Shown: positions 1 through 12,481, counted from the stretch's first letter. The stretch: DNA of 64,000 nt from Prunus persica (GCF_000346465.2 NC_034009.1:3818199-3882198), one strand, 5' to 3'. Made by a program: numbers and translations. The notes: generated by a model not told the origin, from the sequence alone.

Positions 1-250
1 GGAATCGAATCGTTAGCTTATTTGTATCGTAACTAATTACTTCACCCTCCGTATCGACTTGAATTAAATTTGGCAGATTGTGGGATATATTTTGGAGGGT
101 TCTAAATTCTAATTCAATAAATTAAGGTTTGTAATAAACAAAAGAAGGCGGCCCTAAGCTTATCATTTGGAAATGACCCTCGAAGGCTAAAAGGCATCGT
201 TTTCAAATCCCAGTCACATGCTTGCTCTCATGGCCAAATACCCCTCTCCT
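1..250 (+). other. Upstream region of the YUCCA gene
   Basis: AT-rich sequence upstream of the YUCCA TATA-like box. An open frame begins at 218 and runs into the YUCCA start codon, but its ATG lies upstream of the TATA-like box, so it is unlikely to be in the mature leader. No other gene seen. Confidence 0.5.
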
Positions 251-259
251 TTATTTAAA
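251..259 (+). promoter_or_regulatory. TATA-like box of the YUCCA gene
   Basis: The motif ttatttaaa lies about 280 bases before the YUCCA start codon. It is followed by a CT-rich stretch (about 265-350) typical of plant 5' leaders. Transcription would start near 285-295, giving a leader of about 250 bases. Position and composition are seen; function is inferred. Confidence 0.5.
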
Positions 260-537
260 CCCCTCCATCCCTCTCTCCCTCTCACACATCATTTCAAACA
301 TCTTCCATTTGCTTCTCTCTCTATCTCCAACTCCTCTTTGTCCAATCTTTTGATCCACATAGTTCAAAACAATTCATCCCACCACCACTTTCTTCATAAA
401 CCAAAACAGCACCATCTCCATTTTTTCTCACTGCTTTTGTTTTGTGCAACAAAATACTATTGGGCAACCAATATTTTCCATAACCTATCTCTCTCACCAC
501 CTATTGTCTTTCCAAAAGACAAACATACTTCTTCATC

Positions 538-2472
538 ATGATGTATAATGGTACCTGTCATAACAACATACCCCAAATGGTTCCTCACTCATTTGACCAA
601 GATGACCTTTTTGCTAGGAGATGCATTTGGGTGAATGGACCTGTTATAGTTGGGGCAGGTCCTTCAGGCCTAGCTGTTGGTGCTGGCCTTAAAGAACAGG
701 GTGTCCCTTTCATTATCCTAGAAAGAGCCAATTGCATTGCTTCTCTTTGGCAAAAGCGCACATATGATCGGCTCAAGCTTCACCTCCCCAAGCAATTCTG
801 CCAATTACCCAATTTCCCATTCCCAGAGGACTTCCCAGAATACCCCACTAAAAACCAGTTCATCAACTACCTAGAGTCCTATGCTCAACATTTTGACATC
901 AGCCCCCAGTTCAATGAGACAGTCCAGTCTGCCAAGTATGATGAGACCTTTGGTCTGTGGAGGGTCAAGACCATTGTTTCAACAAGCAATTCAAACCCCG
1001 CTGCTGCGGAGGTTGAGTACATTTGCCGGTGGCTCGTGGTGGCCACCGGAGAGAACGCAGAGAAAGTAGTGCCAGAATTCGAAGGCTTGGAAGAGTTTGG
1101 TGGCAATGTCATGCATGTTTGTGACTACAAATCTGGCGTGGCTTACCGTGGTAAGCAAGTACTAGTTGTTGGCTGTGGAAATTCAGGCATGGAAGTCTCT
1201 CTTGATCTTTGCAATCACAATGCAAGCCCTTCAATGGTGGTTCGGAGTTCGGTAAGTAAAGAAATTTCACAAATTCTGTCCTGAATTCAAATCTCATGGA
1301 CGACAGTTTTTGAATAAAAGTATCATGTTATCTATTAGTAAAAATTCAAAGTTCAAACTTGGACTTAAATCTGTTATTCTTTTCTGTTTTTGGTCTCACA
1401 GGTTCATGTCTTGCCAAGGGAAATTTGTGGAAAGTCAACATTTGGATTAGCAGTTTTGTTGATGAAATGGCTACCACTTTGGCTTGCTGATAAGATATTG
1501 CTGATACTGGCATGGCTAATATTTGGAAATCTTGAAAAATATGGTCTTAGAAGACCATCTTTAGGGCCATTGGAACTCAAGAACATTTCAGGGAAGACCC
1601 CTGTGTTGGATATTGGTGCCTTACAGAAAATAAGATCTGGTGAGATCAAGGTGGTCCCTGGAATCAAGAGGTTTTCTCATGGTAGAGTTGAACTTGTTGA
1701 TGGACAAAATCTTGAGATTGATTCTGTCATTTTGGCAACTGGGTATCGCAGCAATGTTCCTTCATGGCTCAAGGTCAGAACTAAATTTTATTACAATATT
1801 TCCATCTCAATGTGTTTGGTTTGGAAGCTTCTATTTTTCAATCACTGTGACAGTTATGGCAGTTTTTTTTTTCTTCCTCTGTTTCTCTCCCTCTCCCTCT
1901 ATTATTATATTTTTTTGTTAGCTTCCTTCTTCAGAATTTGATGTCTTGGTTGTCAGATTTTTTTTGTAATGATTTTGTCTTTTTCATTACCAAGATCTGG
2001 TAGAAGAGAGTTATTTATTTAAAATGAGGATCCAAATCCAAAATTATATTATTGGAGAAGTTTTCTTATCCACTTTACCTGAAATTTTCTTTTTCATACA
2101 AGTTGATTTTGTATTTATGTCTTACTGTTTTGGTATTTATTACCATGTTTCTTTAAATGGAAAAGTTAAGGTTTAGATAAGTCTCCTCAGTATTTCTAAA
2201 GTTGGATGGTCTTGAAACTAAAATTTTCCTGGAATGTTGTGCAGGAAAATGAATTCTTTTCAAGAGAAGGAATTCCCAAGAATTCATTCCCAAATGGGTG
2301 GAAAGGGAAAGGTGGGCTTTACGCAGTTGGGTTCACAAGGAGAGGACTATCTGGAGCCTCACTAGATGCCATGGGAGTCTCACAGGACATTGCCAAGAGC
2401 TGGAAAGAAGAAACCAAGCAGAAGAGGAAATCTGTTGCAGCTAGACATCGCAGATGCATTTCACATTTCTAA
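538..2472 (+). CDS. YUC: YUCCA flavin-containing monooxygenase (indole-3-pyruvate monooxygenase), 3 exons
   Basis: Converts indole-3-pyruvate to indole-3-acetic acid, the last step of the main auxin pathway, using FAD and NADPH. Exons 538-1251, 1402-1773 and 2245-2472 all join in phase 0 at GT-AG sites and give 437 aa, the usual family length. The FAD-binding motif GAGPSG is at residues 39-44, the NADPH-binding motif GCGNSG at 212-217, and LATGY at 349-353. The [17 protein letters not shown] start and the RRCISHF-type tail resemble the Arabidopsis YUC3/5/7/8/9 group. The first of two adjacent ATGs (538, 541) was taken as start; either is possible. No lesion is visible and all key motifs are present. 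The family is certain; the paralog within the clade is not. Confidence 0.96.
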
Positions 2473-2740
2473 AATTTCAGAGTCACCAAATTATTTTTTA
2501 GTTTTTTTTCTTTTTTTTATGTGTATAATTTGGTGACTGGTCCACCAAAACTGGGATCAGTTTTGTGTAGAAAATAATGTAGAATACAGAAAGGTAGCCC
2601 TCTCCTGTAGAAAACCTAACACATCAAAAATAATTGGACATAAATTTGTCAAAGGAAGATGAGGCTTATTCTTTATTTCCTATGGAATCTTGTATTCAAA
2701 TTTATTAATAATAATCCAATTCCCAGTCAAATGAATGAGA

Positions 2741-2776
<36 letters not shown>

Positions 2777-4399
2777 ACATATATATATATATACACACAC
2801 ACACAGCACACAAGTTCTTTTTTGGTTTTGGTTAAGTTGAAGTTGGCCCACTAGTCATAACTATAATTGATGGGCTCTCCTCTCTCAACCCAAGCTGGCC
2901 CACCAAGGGCCCAATAAATGATGTGGGCCCCTGGTCCACCACTTTCCAACATCACAAATCTATTCAAAAAGATTCTGACTGTGTCTGAACTTTTCAGAAA
3001 GAAATAGGTCTCCTCCCCATGTTGCCTTGCACATGGATAGAACCTAGAAGGATATACAATTCTTGGGGTTTTCAACATTGGCATGAAACTTCAAATACTT
3101 GTTTCGTGCCCAAATCAAACACAATTTTCACAGCTAGAATTATTGCGTCAGAAGTTTAAAATAGCATGATCATATAACAATGTTTTACCAGGTATAACCA
3201 AATATAAAAATGAAAAAACTGTATTTATAGGATAGTTTAATGTATAAGCCAACTCTACTTCCAAAGCTTTTTTGAAAAAGTGCTTTCTAAATACTCCAAT
3301 CCTCACAATCCTCTCTGGGGTCAAAATTCAAGAGTTGTTCTATGGTGATGGTGCGTGCTATAGATGTGGACTTTCGTATTAGTAACTTCACTTAAGTTTA
3401 ATGAAATAATCCTATGACTAATATGAAGGTTCACATGAAGAATCCATATATAGCGCCCTCACTAAATAATTTCTGCCAAAACTCAAAACTCGAACCAACC
3501 TCTATTTCCCCTTTGAAAAAAAGTCCAACTGCCAAAACCCATTGGATAGTATGCAAATGTAGTTTTGGGTTAGCAACCCTTCCTAAATCATTGAAAAGGA
3601 TTGGGGTAAACCCCTTTTCACTTCTATCCAACTAATATCAGCCAAAAGTTTCCTTTTGCTTCTCTGATTAGCACGATATGCTTCTTTTAATACCAAAATT
3701 ACTTTTTTCTCAGAATGATGTGTTTGTGTGTGTGTTTTTTTTCGTCAGTACAGAATGATGTGTTGTAAGTAGGAAAAGACAACCCATATGAGTCCCCATG
3801 CTGTTTCTTCACCACCACAAACTCAAATATTGTAAAGAAAGAAAACCAATTCAATTCTTCAAGTGCATGCTGTTTGTGGCTCTCTCTTTCCAAGCATAAA
3901 GAAGCAAAGCTTGTCTACTTAAAGTTGCAGCATTTTGAGCCTACAAAATGAATTCCACAACTGCACTTTTGTCAATTCTCACTGGGTTTTCTAAGGTTCT
4001 CATTAGCCCACCCTGCTATCCACAATGAAAACCACATGGGGAGGCTACCACCCATATCCTTCCCTACTTCCACCACCCGAGATATTTTTTTAAAAGAAAG
4101 AAAAAAAAGCCCATTCCTTCATGTTTTCATGCAGATACATTCCTTTCGCTGTCTTACTGCTTTTGGACCATAACCTCGTACTTAATTAGGTCTCTGCATT
4201 CAATTATGCATGGCATCCATGTATGTGTTGAAGGTTCAGTTTGAGAACTCTAAATGAATTCATTCCTCTACGGTCGGTTTGACTGATCTTTGACTACCAT
4301 ACATTAGGTTTGTACATAAGATTAATGCCCAGTCATTTTTGTGCACACCTTCTCATTTAATTTTCATTTGCTTGTTTTTGCTTAAAATGAGCTTTGAGG
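2473..4399. other. Intergenic DNA downstream of YUCCA
   Basis: AT-rich sequence with the YUCCA 3' UTR at its start (T-rich, with AATAAT-type elements near 2570 and 2707). Short ORFs at 2851-3084 (-) and 3414-3635 (+/-) show no recognisable domain and look like chance frames. No RNA gene or transposon with clear ends was seen. Confidence 0.5.
2738..2808. repeat. Compound microsatellite (CT)n(AT)n(AC)n
   Basis: A run of CT dinucleotides passes into AT and then AC dinucleotides, with a few interruptions, about 270 bases past the YUCCA stop codon. Such tracts are often length-variable between individuals. Confidence 0.9.
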
Positions 4400-6060
4400 T
4401 TTAGAAATAAATAAATGAGTATATAACGACGTGAAAAATAACAAGTCTAATAATTCCCTAAACCCAAAACCCTAAACCTCCAAGACAAACTGTACATTAA
4501 ACTGTTTGTTTTTCCAAAATTTAGTCTCAGCCAATTTTCTTGACTTCATTATTTTATCTGATCTTGACTTTTCTCCTCGGTTGAGCAGAAGCTTTCCATC
4601 ATCAATTTGACTTCAACAGTAGAATTCTTGGCTTGGAATCAATTACCTATGATCATAGCAAACATATATGTCAACCTGAGAAGACCTAGGAATTGATCGA
4701 TACGTAATTGGTTCTATATATATTTACAGAAAAGATTAAGGACAACATTCGGTGTACCTTGAAGTGCCCTCTTTATCATCTGCATTTCACCAGCTAATGC
4801 AGTCACTTGTTGGAAAGAATCCGATCGATTTCACCATTCTTATTGTAGGTATCCACAATCTTCTTTGCATATGAAGGCATATGCTGATCAGCTCTGCATG
4901 GTTCAGCTCTACTCTACTATCAGGTAACACATTGAAAGTTGCACCTTTGTTTTCCCCATATTCGGTTTACATACAGGTAGTTCCTGATGGTATGGTAATC
5001 GAGTGAATAACGAGAAAATTCCAGACCCTTTGGGCCAATCTGTTCAACAAGAACCAAGTCATAAAATAAAAGTTTGCATATAATTTTATAATTCTTAGAT
5101 GCATCAATCAGAGTCCTTACCAAGTTTAGCAAGAAAGCAATCACATTGCCAACAAACTTTGGGGCAGGTTCAGGACCCTTTCCTGAGAAACAAGATTGTA
5201 AAAACAATGGTAAGCAGCATATATTTCGCGAGTCCTCCAGAAATTCAGATGAGCTATAGCCTACATTACAAACCAAATGATTTTCAAGAAAAATGAAGCA
5301 TATTTTCTTCAGAAGATAGAGTCTAATACAGCAAAATGATAAACATTTCTATTCTTGATCCCCTCAAGGGGAGGTCCTATTCCCTGAATACACCAATAAA
5401 AAGTATCACAAAGAAGGTACAGCATGTACCCCACTTAGCATTATCATATGCCTTAACAGTCTCCATGACAAATGGTTGGCCATGCTTAGAATAATTCGTG
5501 CAAAGGAAACTATGTCCTATAAACATTAAATTTCAAATTGCAAAAATACAGAGAAAGAGAAATAGGATAGGATCAAGGGTTTTACACTGCTAGTTGTTGG
5601 AGTAACCTCCAAAAGATTATCAACCAGACTGAGCATCTCTCTTCCACGTTCATTTCTACCATTTGAAGGCAAGAAAAAAATAGAAATCTTTATTTATTTC
5701 TTTCCTTTACCACCAAAGTAGAATAAAATATTGCAATAGCACAATGATAAACAATAAGCACAACGAAAAGCTGCACACAGAGTCTGAGCACCGATATTAC
5801 CTTACTGTAACATACTGTGGATGTTGAGTCATGCTGATTCCAGAATATTTTGGCACGCCCATGTATCCCACAACTAAATCCTGAAATAGGTGAGTGAGAG
5901 ACATGTGAGAACCTTTATACTACTAACACTAAGTTATGCTTGTTTCAGTAGATAATAAAAGCTTTGAATAATATGTCAGACCAAGGTGATGGTGACAAAA
6001 TGTAACCATGATTCTTGCAATAGACTTGTAACTTTAATTAATTTTCACAAAGGTTATATG

Positions 6061-6077
6061 CACACACACACACAGAC

Positions 6078-6125
<48 letters not shown>
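6061..6125. repeat. Microsatellite (CA)n/(GA)n in HCAR copy A intron
   Basis: A short CA run with GACA units is followed by a long uninterrupted GA run. It lies in the intron between exons 13 and 14 of copy A, at the same place as the GA tract 24686-24740 of copy B. Confidence 0.9.
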
Positions 6126-6128
<3 letters not shown>

Positions 6129-6981
6129 CAGTTGATTCCAAAAAATTGGAAATTCCTTGTTTTTGTTGAATTGCATTTTTCACGTCTAAATGAGCTTCCA
6201 AGTTTTAATTTGATCATCAAACGTAGTCCAGTTTCATGTACAAATACCTAGTTTCAAAGACTTTCATCTATCCTTGACATAAAAGTTTTCCTGCATTCCA
6301 TAATAAGTTATCCTTCAAAAAGTCACGAAAGAGGAAATTGTTGACAATAAACCAATTGCTGAATTGAGACAGTACAAAGTCTCATAACTCTCCCTCTTTC
6401 CCTCTCCCTGGCCAAAAAAAAAAAAAAAAAAAAACTAAACAAAAAGAAAACAAAATACAAAGGCAATAAACTTAAGAAGAAATTTAGTATAAAAATACAT
6501 GTTTATTTCTAGAAGTTAGTAAAAAATGAACTATTTTCAGCAGAAAGTGTTACTTACGCACTGTCTAACCAAAACATGCATGGGAACAATGAGATGCAAC
6601 CAAAACTACACAAACCCCGAAAATAAGAAAATAGCATTCCTGTATCTTTGTAAAGATGAAAACTCACCGCTAAACCATTTGTATAGTCGAAACAACTGCA
6701 AGACAATAAAAATGGGACAGGTAAGAAAAATATATGACAGATAGAAACTATAGTATTTGATATATGTGGCATTTCTGTTTGTGAAATACGTCATCTAATT
6801 GTAAGTTACTTGTTGAATCGATCTGAGGGAATTCACAAATGAAAAGTTAATAAATTTGTAGCAGTACAGGTGGTGATGACAATGATACTACTGCGTTTCC
6901 AATATCAAGCATAGTCCCTGAATCTTATTGACTATAGCTTCGGGGACATCTGGTACAATTAGAATGAGAAGAGAAGATTAC

Positions 6982-7333
6982 TGTGGGAACCGAATTAAAT
7001 CAAAACCCTAGGTCAAATAATTCCTTCCATTTGGGGATTATTTGACCTAATTGGGAGTTACTCAATTTAATTGGGAGTTACCCAATTAAATGGGGAGTTA
7101 CCTAATTAATTTGGGATTGATTTGATTTCTACCCCAATTAGGGATTTGATTTAAATCAAATAAATCAAATCTCGCCAAATCAGGGAGGAATAATTCCTTT
7201 CCATCTACGGAATTATTCCTCTGAAACCCTAGCCTCTGAGACCACTATAAATAAATGACAACACACAAAGGTTGAGGTATGTCTAAATTCCTACTGAAAC
7301 TCTGCAGAAAATTCCTCTCAAACCCTAGACACC

Positions 7334-7389
<56 letters not shown>

Positions 7390-7619
7390 TACACAAGGCT
7401 CCGCCCTCCCGGTTTACACCTTAAACACATCTCCGTACCCTAGTTAGCTACTGTTTTTCTTACAAACTCTTGAACTAATATAGGCATCGGAGGGCCTTTG
7501 GCCAACACCCCCTGAGTGTGGTCCTCTTATTTGTTCTATTTTGCAGGGAGAAAGAGGCGGCGAAGAAGAGAGGGGAATCTTTCCAATCGAATATTTTTGT
7601 AGAAAAATTTGCTCCCACA
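6982..7619 (+). repeat. 5' LTR of the 6.7 kb retrotransposon
   Basis: A 638-base direct repeat of 13057-13688, starting TGTGGGAACC and ending CCCACA. It contains repeated AATTGGGAGTTAC-type units near 7045-7115 and a CT microsatellite near 7338-7382. The two LTRs differ by scattered substitutions, a longer CT tract here, and about 17 bases present only in the 3' LTR. Confidence 0.93.
7245..7256 (+). promoter_or_regulatory. TATA box of the LTR promoter
   Basis: The motif ctataaataaat in the 5' LTR is repeated in the 3' LTR near 13337. Its position in the middle of the LTR fits the U3/R promoter of the element. Confidence 0.6.
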
Positions 7620-7622
7620 AAT

Positions 7623-7640
7623 TGGTGCTTTCATTGAGAG
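7623..7640 (+). other. Candidate tRNA primer-binding site
   Basis: The sequence starting TGGTGCTTTCATTG begins four bases after the 5' LTR. It has the TGG start expected for pairing with a tRNA 3' CCA end. The tRNA species was not identified. Confidence 0.55.
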
Positions 7641-7679
7641 CGCGAAATAATACTCAAAGTGTGCTCCAAATTCATTTTC

Positions 7680-9838
7680 CACACTTTGTTTCGAATAACC
7701 ATGGTTGATACAAGACGTACGAAGAGTAACACCACCACGACGGGCCCGTCTCATGGTTTCGTGGTGGAAACCTCGCTACAACCGCACAGAATCGTGGCTG
7801 CCAACTCCTTGCAATCGCCTCCTAATGCTGTGCAGCCACCTCCAGCTGCTGCAAACAGCTGCATGAATTGCAGAACAGCCGCTACAGACAGCTGTTGGAA
7901 TTGCAGAACAGCCGCCACATGCCTCGTGACCTCTACAGCCTTGCAACGGCACACGACAATTGCCGGAGCTGCTCTGCCACGTCATCCTGTTGGAGCTGCT
8001 CTGCCACGTCATCCTGGCGGAGCTGCTCGGCCGCGCCATTCTGCCGTGGGAACACATCAGCAGCCGGATTTGCTGCACAACCCCAAGGCTACTCTGACGT
8101 CATCCCAGTCTTGGAGCAGATCCATTCTCTCCCTCCTCTACAACCACACTTGACGTATGCACCCTTGTGCGCATCTAACGGAGCCCTAGCCCATGTCATT
8201 GAGCCCGATCCACAACTCTCTACCCGACCTACGCAGTCAAGTGGGCCTGAATTCACTGGTTGATCAACTCGCACAAGGGGTCGATAACCAAAACAATCTA
8301 ATTGGTCAACTACTCAGGCAAATCAACTTGAATCAAAGCACTGACTTTAAAGCCTACGACGAGGAGAGAAGGATCTGTGAGTATACTGGTGAGCATTTTG
8401 AGGGATCTCAGACTAGTCAATCAGAGACAAACAGGCAGGGGAGAGAACGAGATAGTGCTGATGAGACGCAGACATCTGCAAGCCGTACTCTAAGCCGGTC
8501 GACGATCCATTCAAGATTGGGCTCACATGAGGCACGAGTCCGTGAACGATTGAGTGACAAATGCAACAACCGACGCTCACTAACCCGCTCGAGAACCAAC
8601 TCGTGGCGACAACTTGTGGAGGAATCTTCGCAAGCTCAATCCACCAATCTGTCTCAAGGGCAGGGCAACTAGGAGGTCAACCTCTTCAAGTCGACGAGGA
8701 AGTCAACCATCCCTGCCTGGATCACGAGAGTGGCCAAAGTGATCAGCAAGCTATGCGCGCGGAGGACTTCGAGAAGCTCGTAAACGACCAACTTCGTAAC
8801 TTAAAGATTGACAAAAATTTCGAAGATGCTTTACGCAGAGAGGTGGACCAAGCAAACTTTACGCCTTTTACTGCCAAAATCAAGCAGGCTGCTCCCCTAA
8901 AGAGATTCTCAACGCCTTTATTCACGCATTTCAAAGGGGATTCCGATCCCGAGAGCCCTCTAAAGCGCTTCAAAAGTGTTATGATCTTCTACAAGGCTAA
9001 CGACGCGCTGATGTGCAAGGTGTCTGCAATGACCTTGCTAGGAGCAGCCCAAGACTGATTTCATACCCTGCCATCCGGGTCGATCAGCAGCTTCAAGGAG
9101 CTAGCTTACGTCTTCACCAAAGAATACACTTCTTACCGGACGATCAAGAAGAATCCTAACCACCTGTTCAACCTGCAGAAGAAGTACGATGAATCCCTCT
9201 GAGATTACATCAAGAGGTTCAAAGCAGAAAGGGCGAACATCATTGGATGTGACGACTGAATCTCGTCATCGACCTTCAAGAGAGGCTTACCAATTGAGTG
9301 TGAGCTGTATCGCTAGTTGACCATCTCTCCCTGCCGAACACTAGTAGAAGTCTTCTCGATAGCAGAGCGCTATGCACTTTGGGACGATGACCGGATCGCC
9401 GCAAAGAAAGCTGCCAGGCAAGCCGATCAACCGGTTAAGCAGGCAAGCCAAAGAAACAGCATGATAAAAGACAAGGATGGAGGCAAGCGCGGATTACAGC
9501 CTCATAGAGGTGCTCCAACAGCTAAGAGCTACACCAAGTTCACTATCCCGATACAGCAGATCCTAGCCCAAGTAAAGAACATTCCTTGGTTGACGAAACC
9601 ATTGCCTTTGAACGGAAACCCAGCCAAGAAGGATACCAGTAGATACTGCGAATTTCATAAAGGGCACGGTCATTACACAAATGATTGTTTCGCCTGGAAA
9701 AAGCACCTCGAAGAACTGGTCAGAGACGGCCATTGCACGGAATTCATCGCAAGGGGGGCTATCCAGCAAATCAAAGATTGTGACGCAGCTGCTAACGAAC
9801 CTCTACAAAAAAAGTCATACGGATCAGCACAATCCTAG
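7680..9838 (+). pseudogene. Decayed Ty3-gypsy (Tat-type) gag
   Basis: Overlapping frames (7659-8153, 8193-8672, 8561-9058, then 9317-9838) together resemble a plant gypsy Gag. The 8760-9310 part resembles the retrotransposon-gag capsid domain (region with HFKGDSDPESPLKRF). Near 9640 a zinc-knuckle-like motif CEFHKGHGHYTNDC resembles those of Tat/Ogre-type Gag. In-frame stops occur near 9056, 9201, 9258 and 9315, so no full Gag can be made. The N-terminal part (7860-8080) has short repeated units rich in Cys, Ala and His codons. No protease or polymerase follows. Confidence 0.75.
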
Positions 9839-10185
9839 TCAACTCTAAGAGCCCGAGCTGACCACCGAGGAGCAGAAGAGAAAGATCATGCAAGCGACAA
9901 GAGCAGGTCTCCCAAGCCGTCACCTGCTACCAAGTCATAGAGACGATCCTGGCATCATCTTTTAAGGGAATGAAGTTCCAAGACAATGGAATGCCCATCA
10001 CCTTCGAAAGTACTATCCACGAAGCTCCTCGCTTACCAGCTTGGCTCCAAGCAAGCGGCGAACCCTTCCTCACATCCGTTGAAGACAAGTTACTTTTAAT
10101 ATTACCTCTACAACTCATCTCTTTAGTTCAATAAAACAATGTAGTCACACATACATCAATACAAGTTCAAGCTTTTCTTTCCAAT
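9839..10185 (+). other. Spacer after gag in the retrotransposon
   Basis: About 350 bases between the decayed gag and the tandem array. This is where protease and pol would start in an autonomous relative. I see no protease or reverse transcriptase motif; short frames may be protease remnants. Confidence 0.4.
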
Positions 10186-10189
10186 GAAG

Positions 10190-10915
10190 TGTTCACAAAT
10201 GCAATCGACACGTCTCCGGACATAGGTCAAACGAACCACTCTCCTCGACACGTCTCCGGACGTAGGCCAAACGGGCCACTCACCTCGACACATCTTCGAA
10301 TGCAGGCCAAACGGGCCACTCTCCTCGATACATCTCCGGACATAGGCCAAACGGGCCACATTCATCAACACGTCTCCAGACGTAGGCCAAATGGGCCCCT
10401 CATTGACACGTCTCCAGATGTAGGCCAAACGAGCCACTCATCGACACGTCTCTGAACGTAGGCCAAACGGGCCACTCCTCAACACGTCTCCGGACGGAGG
10501 CCAAACGGGCCATTCTCCTCGACACATCTCCGGACGTAGGCCAAACGGGCCACACTCATCGACACGTCTTCGGACGTAAGCCAAACGGGCTATTCTCATT
10601 GACACATCTCCGGACGTAGGCTAAATGGGCCACTCTCATCGACACGTCTACAGACGTAGGCCAAACGAGCCACACTCATCAACACGTCTCCAGACGTAGG
10701 CCAAAAGGGCCACCCTCATTGACACGTCTCTGGATGTAGGCCAAACAGGCCACTCTCATCGACATGTCTCCGAATGTAGGCCAAACGAGCCACCCTCATT
10801 AACACGTCTCCAGGCGTAGGTCAAACAGGTCACTCATCCACACGTCTCCAAATGTAGACCAAACGGGTCACACTCATCGACACGTCACTGGACGTAGGCC
10901 AGACATGCCACAACC
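10190..10915. repeat. Tandem array of about 42-45 bp units
   Basis: About sixteen imperfect copies of a unit built around cgacacgtctccggacgtag followed by gccaaacgggccactc and a short variable linker. It lies between the decayed gag and the antisense ORFs of the LTR element. The phrases ggccaaacgggcc and acacgtctcc recur throughout. ORFs in both directions across it are by-products of the periodic sequence. Confidence 0.92.
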
Positions 10916-11065
10916 TAGAAACACTCAAGCAGTTCACAAGACACTATCACTGTGCGTATTGAAGTTAGAAAAAGCAACTAAAATTTCCATAGCAAGGTGA
11001 CCAACCGACCGAGTTCAACAAAAAGACGGTCAAACATGACCAATTATTTTCAACAAGAAAGTAGA

Positions 11066-12007
11066 CTACAAAAGTTGAGAAGAAATAAAGAAGTCTTCAT
11101 TTACTCTGAGACGCCGGCAGGAAACACCTGATATAGCCACGCCTTCAGCAGCTCCACCTGCTTGCTCCGCTACATCTGCTGCCATCTTATCGGCTACGTC
11201 CGCCTCTGCTCCATCCTCTTCAGCTACCGCCTCTTCGGTCCCTTCCATGTTCACAACATTAACCTGCTCACTTTGCACAAGGAGCAAGTTCGAGCAGAGC
11301 GCCTTGACGTCACCATCTTTAATCGCATAGAAGGGAGCAGTCTCATTTGTGCAGTGCAAATAGCCCAACTTGTATGCATCTATGGTGGCTTCAAACTTGA
11401 ATTTTTCAGCAGACTTGTGGTGAGCACAAAGTCTAACTAGAAGCTTGTCATAGCTAAAGGAGATTAGCATTCTTGCATTTGAGACAAAATAAGGCATCTT
11501 TTCGACTAACCAAGTCAGCAGCAGAAGAGTTAAGCTCAAAATCCTTTTCGGCAAGGGAGCTTTCGATATCATCGCCCTCAAAGTAGACGTCTTCTTCTCA
11601 TAACAGGCCTGCTTGACAGAAAGCTTGCTGGTCAGTTCAGCCTTCTCTTTCTTCGGCTCACCTAGCTGAGTAGAAGAAGGGGCAACAACAGATGAATTCT
11701 GGATAGTCTCAGCAACAAAAACCAATCCTTTTTGAATCAGATGAAATGTCGCTTCCCTTTGTTTTTCCAATGAAAGACTCGAGAAAGTGCCAAGATCGCC
11801 GGCCTGACGGATGTGATCAACCAACTTAGCACAGGAGGACGGGTTTGATAGGAAGTTCATCTTGAGTAGATCAGACACGCATGCATCCCATGCAGGGCTA
11901 AACTTGTTCGTCTTGGGATCAACCGCCGACGCTGAAGAACCCTTAGCCCGGGCAAATGACACTCTCATCTTTTTAGCCTCCGCCAAACTCACCTCCAAAG
12001 GAGTCAA
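11066..12007 (-). CDS. Antisense ORF in the LTR retrotransposon (313 aa, unknown function)
   Basis: An uninterrupted 313-codon frame on the strand opposite to gag, upstream of the 3' LTR. The protein is Lys/Glu/Ala-rich with a likely helical middle (about residues 85-150, with KKEKAELTSKLS) and an acidic Ala/Glu/Asp tail (about 255-295). It may contain a middle segment that was once longer. No enzyme motif is visible. Antisense extra ORFs in this position are known in Tat-lineage elements, but their role is unclear. It could be the second exon of a transcript starting with the ORF at 12116-12481. No membrane segment or signal peptide is evident. Confidence 0.5.
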   Translation of the reverse strand: MTPLEVSLAEAKKMRVSFARAKGSSASAVDPKTNKFSPAWDACVSDLLKMNFLSNPSSCAKLVDHIRQAGDLGTFSSLSLEKQREATFHLIQKGLVFVAETIQNSSVVAPSSTQLGEPKKEKAELTSKLSVKQACYEKKTSTLRAMISKAPLPKRILSLTLLLLTWLVEKMPYFVSNARMLISFSYDKLLVRLCAHHKSAEKFKFEATIDAYKLGYLHCTNETAPFYAIKDGDVKALCSNLLLVQSEQVNVVNMEGTEEAVAEEDGAEADVADKMAADVAEQAGGAAEGVAISGVSCRRLRVNEDFFISSQLL

Positions 12008-12115
12008 TAACGCTGAATCAACTCCACGCTTGACTGCCCGTGATTCAGCAGCTGGATCGTGAGCAGACCTCCCAGTTCGATCTCCATCCTTCGACTGATG
12101 GAGGCGACCTGAACT

Positions 12116-12481
12116 TCAAAGAAGAACATCTGCATCTCTTTGCCTCTTAGCAGGTGAGCTAGACAACGCATAAACTATTTCAAGAAACAGATCATTGTCT
12201 TCAAGTTTGTTAGCAGGAGACTCGGGTAGAACACCCCGAACACTGCGCATACCACCAACTTTCCTGCTATCTGCACCAACGAGATGTTTGACCCTGACAG
12301 ATGATGATGGAACAGACTCCACTTGAGTCTTTTCAGCAGAAGGGAGCTTTGGCTTCTTTCTCAATGGAGACACATTCTTCACACGCGAAGAAGTAGGTTC
12401 ATCTCTTGAAGACTTGGCAACAACCTTCTTTTTTGAGGGGGGTTCTGGCAAAACACTCATCTTGCCTAGCCGGCAGATCAT
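12116..12481 (-). CDS. Second antisense ORF in the LTR retrotransposon (121 aa, basic N-terminal part)
   Basis: A 121-codon frame upstream of, and on the same strand as, the 313-aa antisense ORF; the gap between them is 108 bases. It is Lys/Arg/Ser/Pro-rich with basic clusters such as PPSKKKVVAKSSRDE and RKKPK near residues 15-45 that resemble nuclear localisation signals. A splice or frameshift could join it to the 313-aa frame; no clean GT-AG pair was proven. Unknown function. Confidence 0.4.
   Translation of the reverse strand: MICRLGKMSVLPEPPSKKKVVAKSSRDEPTSSRVKNVSPLRKKPKLPSAEKTQVESVPSSSVRVKHLVGADSRKVGGMRSVRGVLPESPANKLEDNDLFLEIVYALSSSPAKRQRDADVLL

Noticed and set aside
218..541. 107-codon ORF overlapping the YUCCA start by ATGATG; possible regulatory uORF
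   Set aside because: Its ATG lies upstream of the TATA-like box at 251-259, so it would not be in the mature transcript. Composition is simple Ser/His/Leu from CT-rich leader sequence.
2851..3084. 77-codon minus-strand ORF downstream of YUCCA
   Set aside because: No recognisable domain, no promoter or splice context; likely chance.
4920..5276. 118-codon minus-strand ORF as a separate small gene
   Set aside because: It reads through HCAR exons 17-18 of copy A and the introns around them. It is part of the pseudogene.
10156..10455. ORFs of about 90 codons on both strands with repeated motifs
   Set aside because: Produced by the tandem array; both strands are open because the unit length is near a multiple of three in places.
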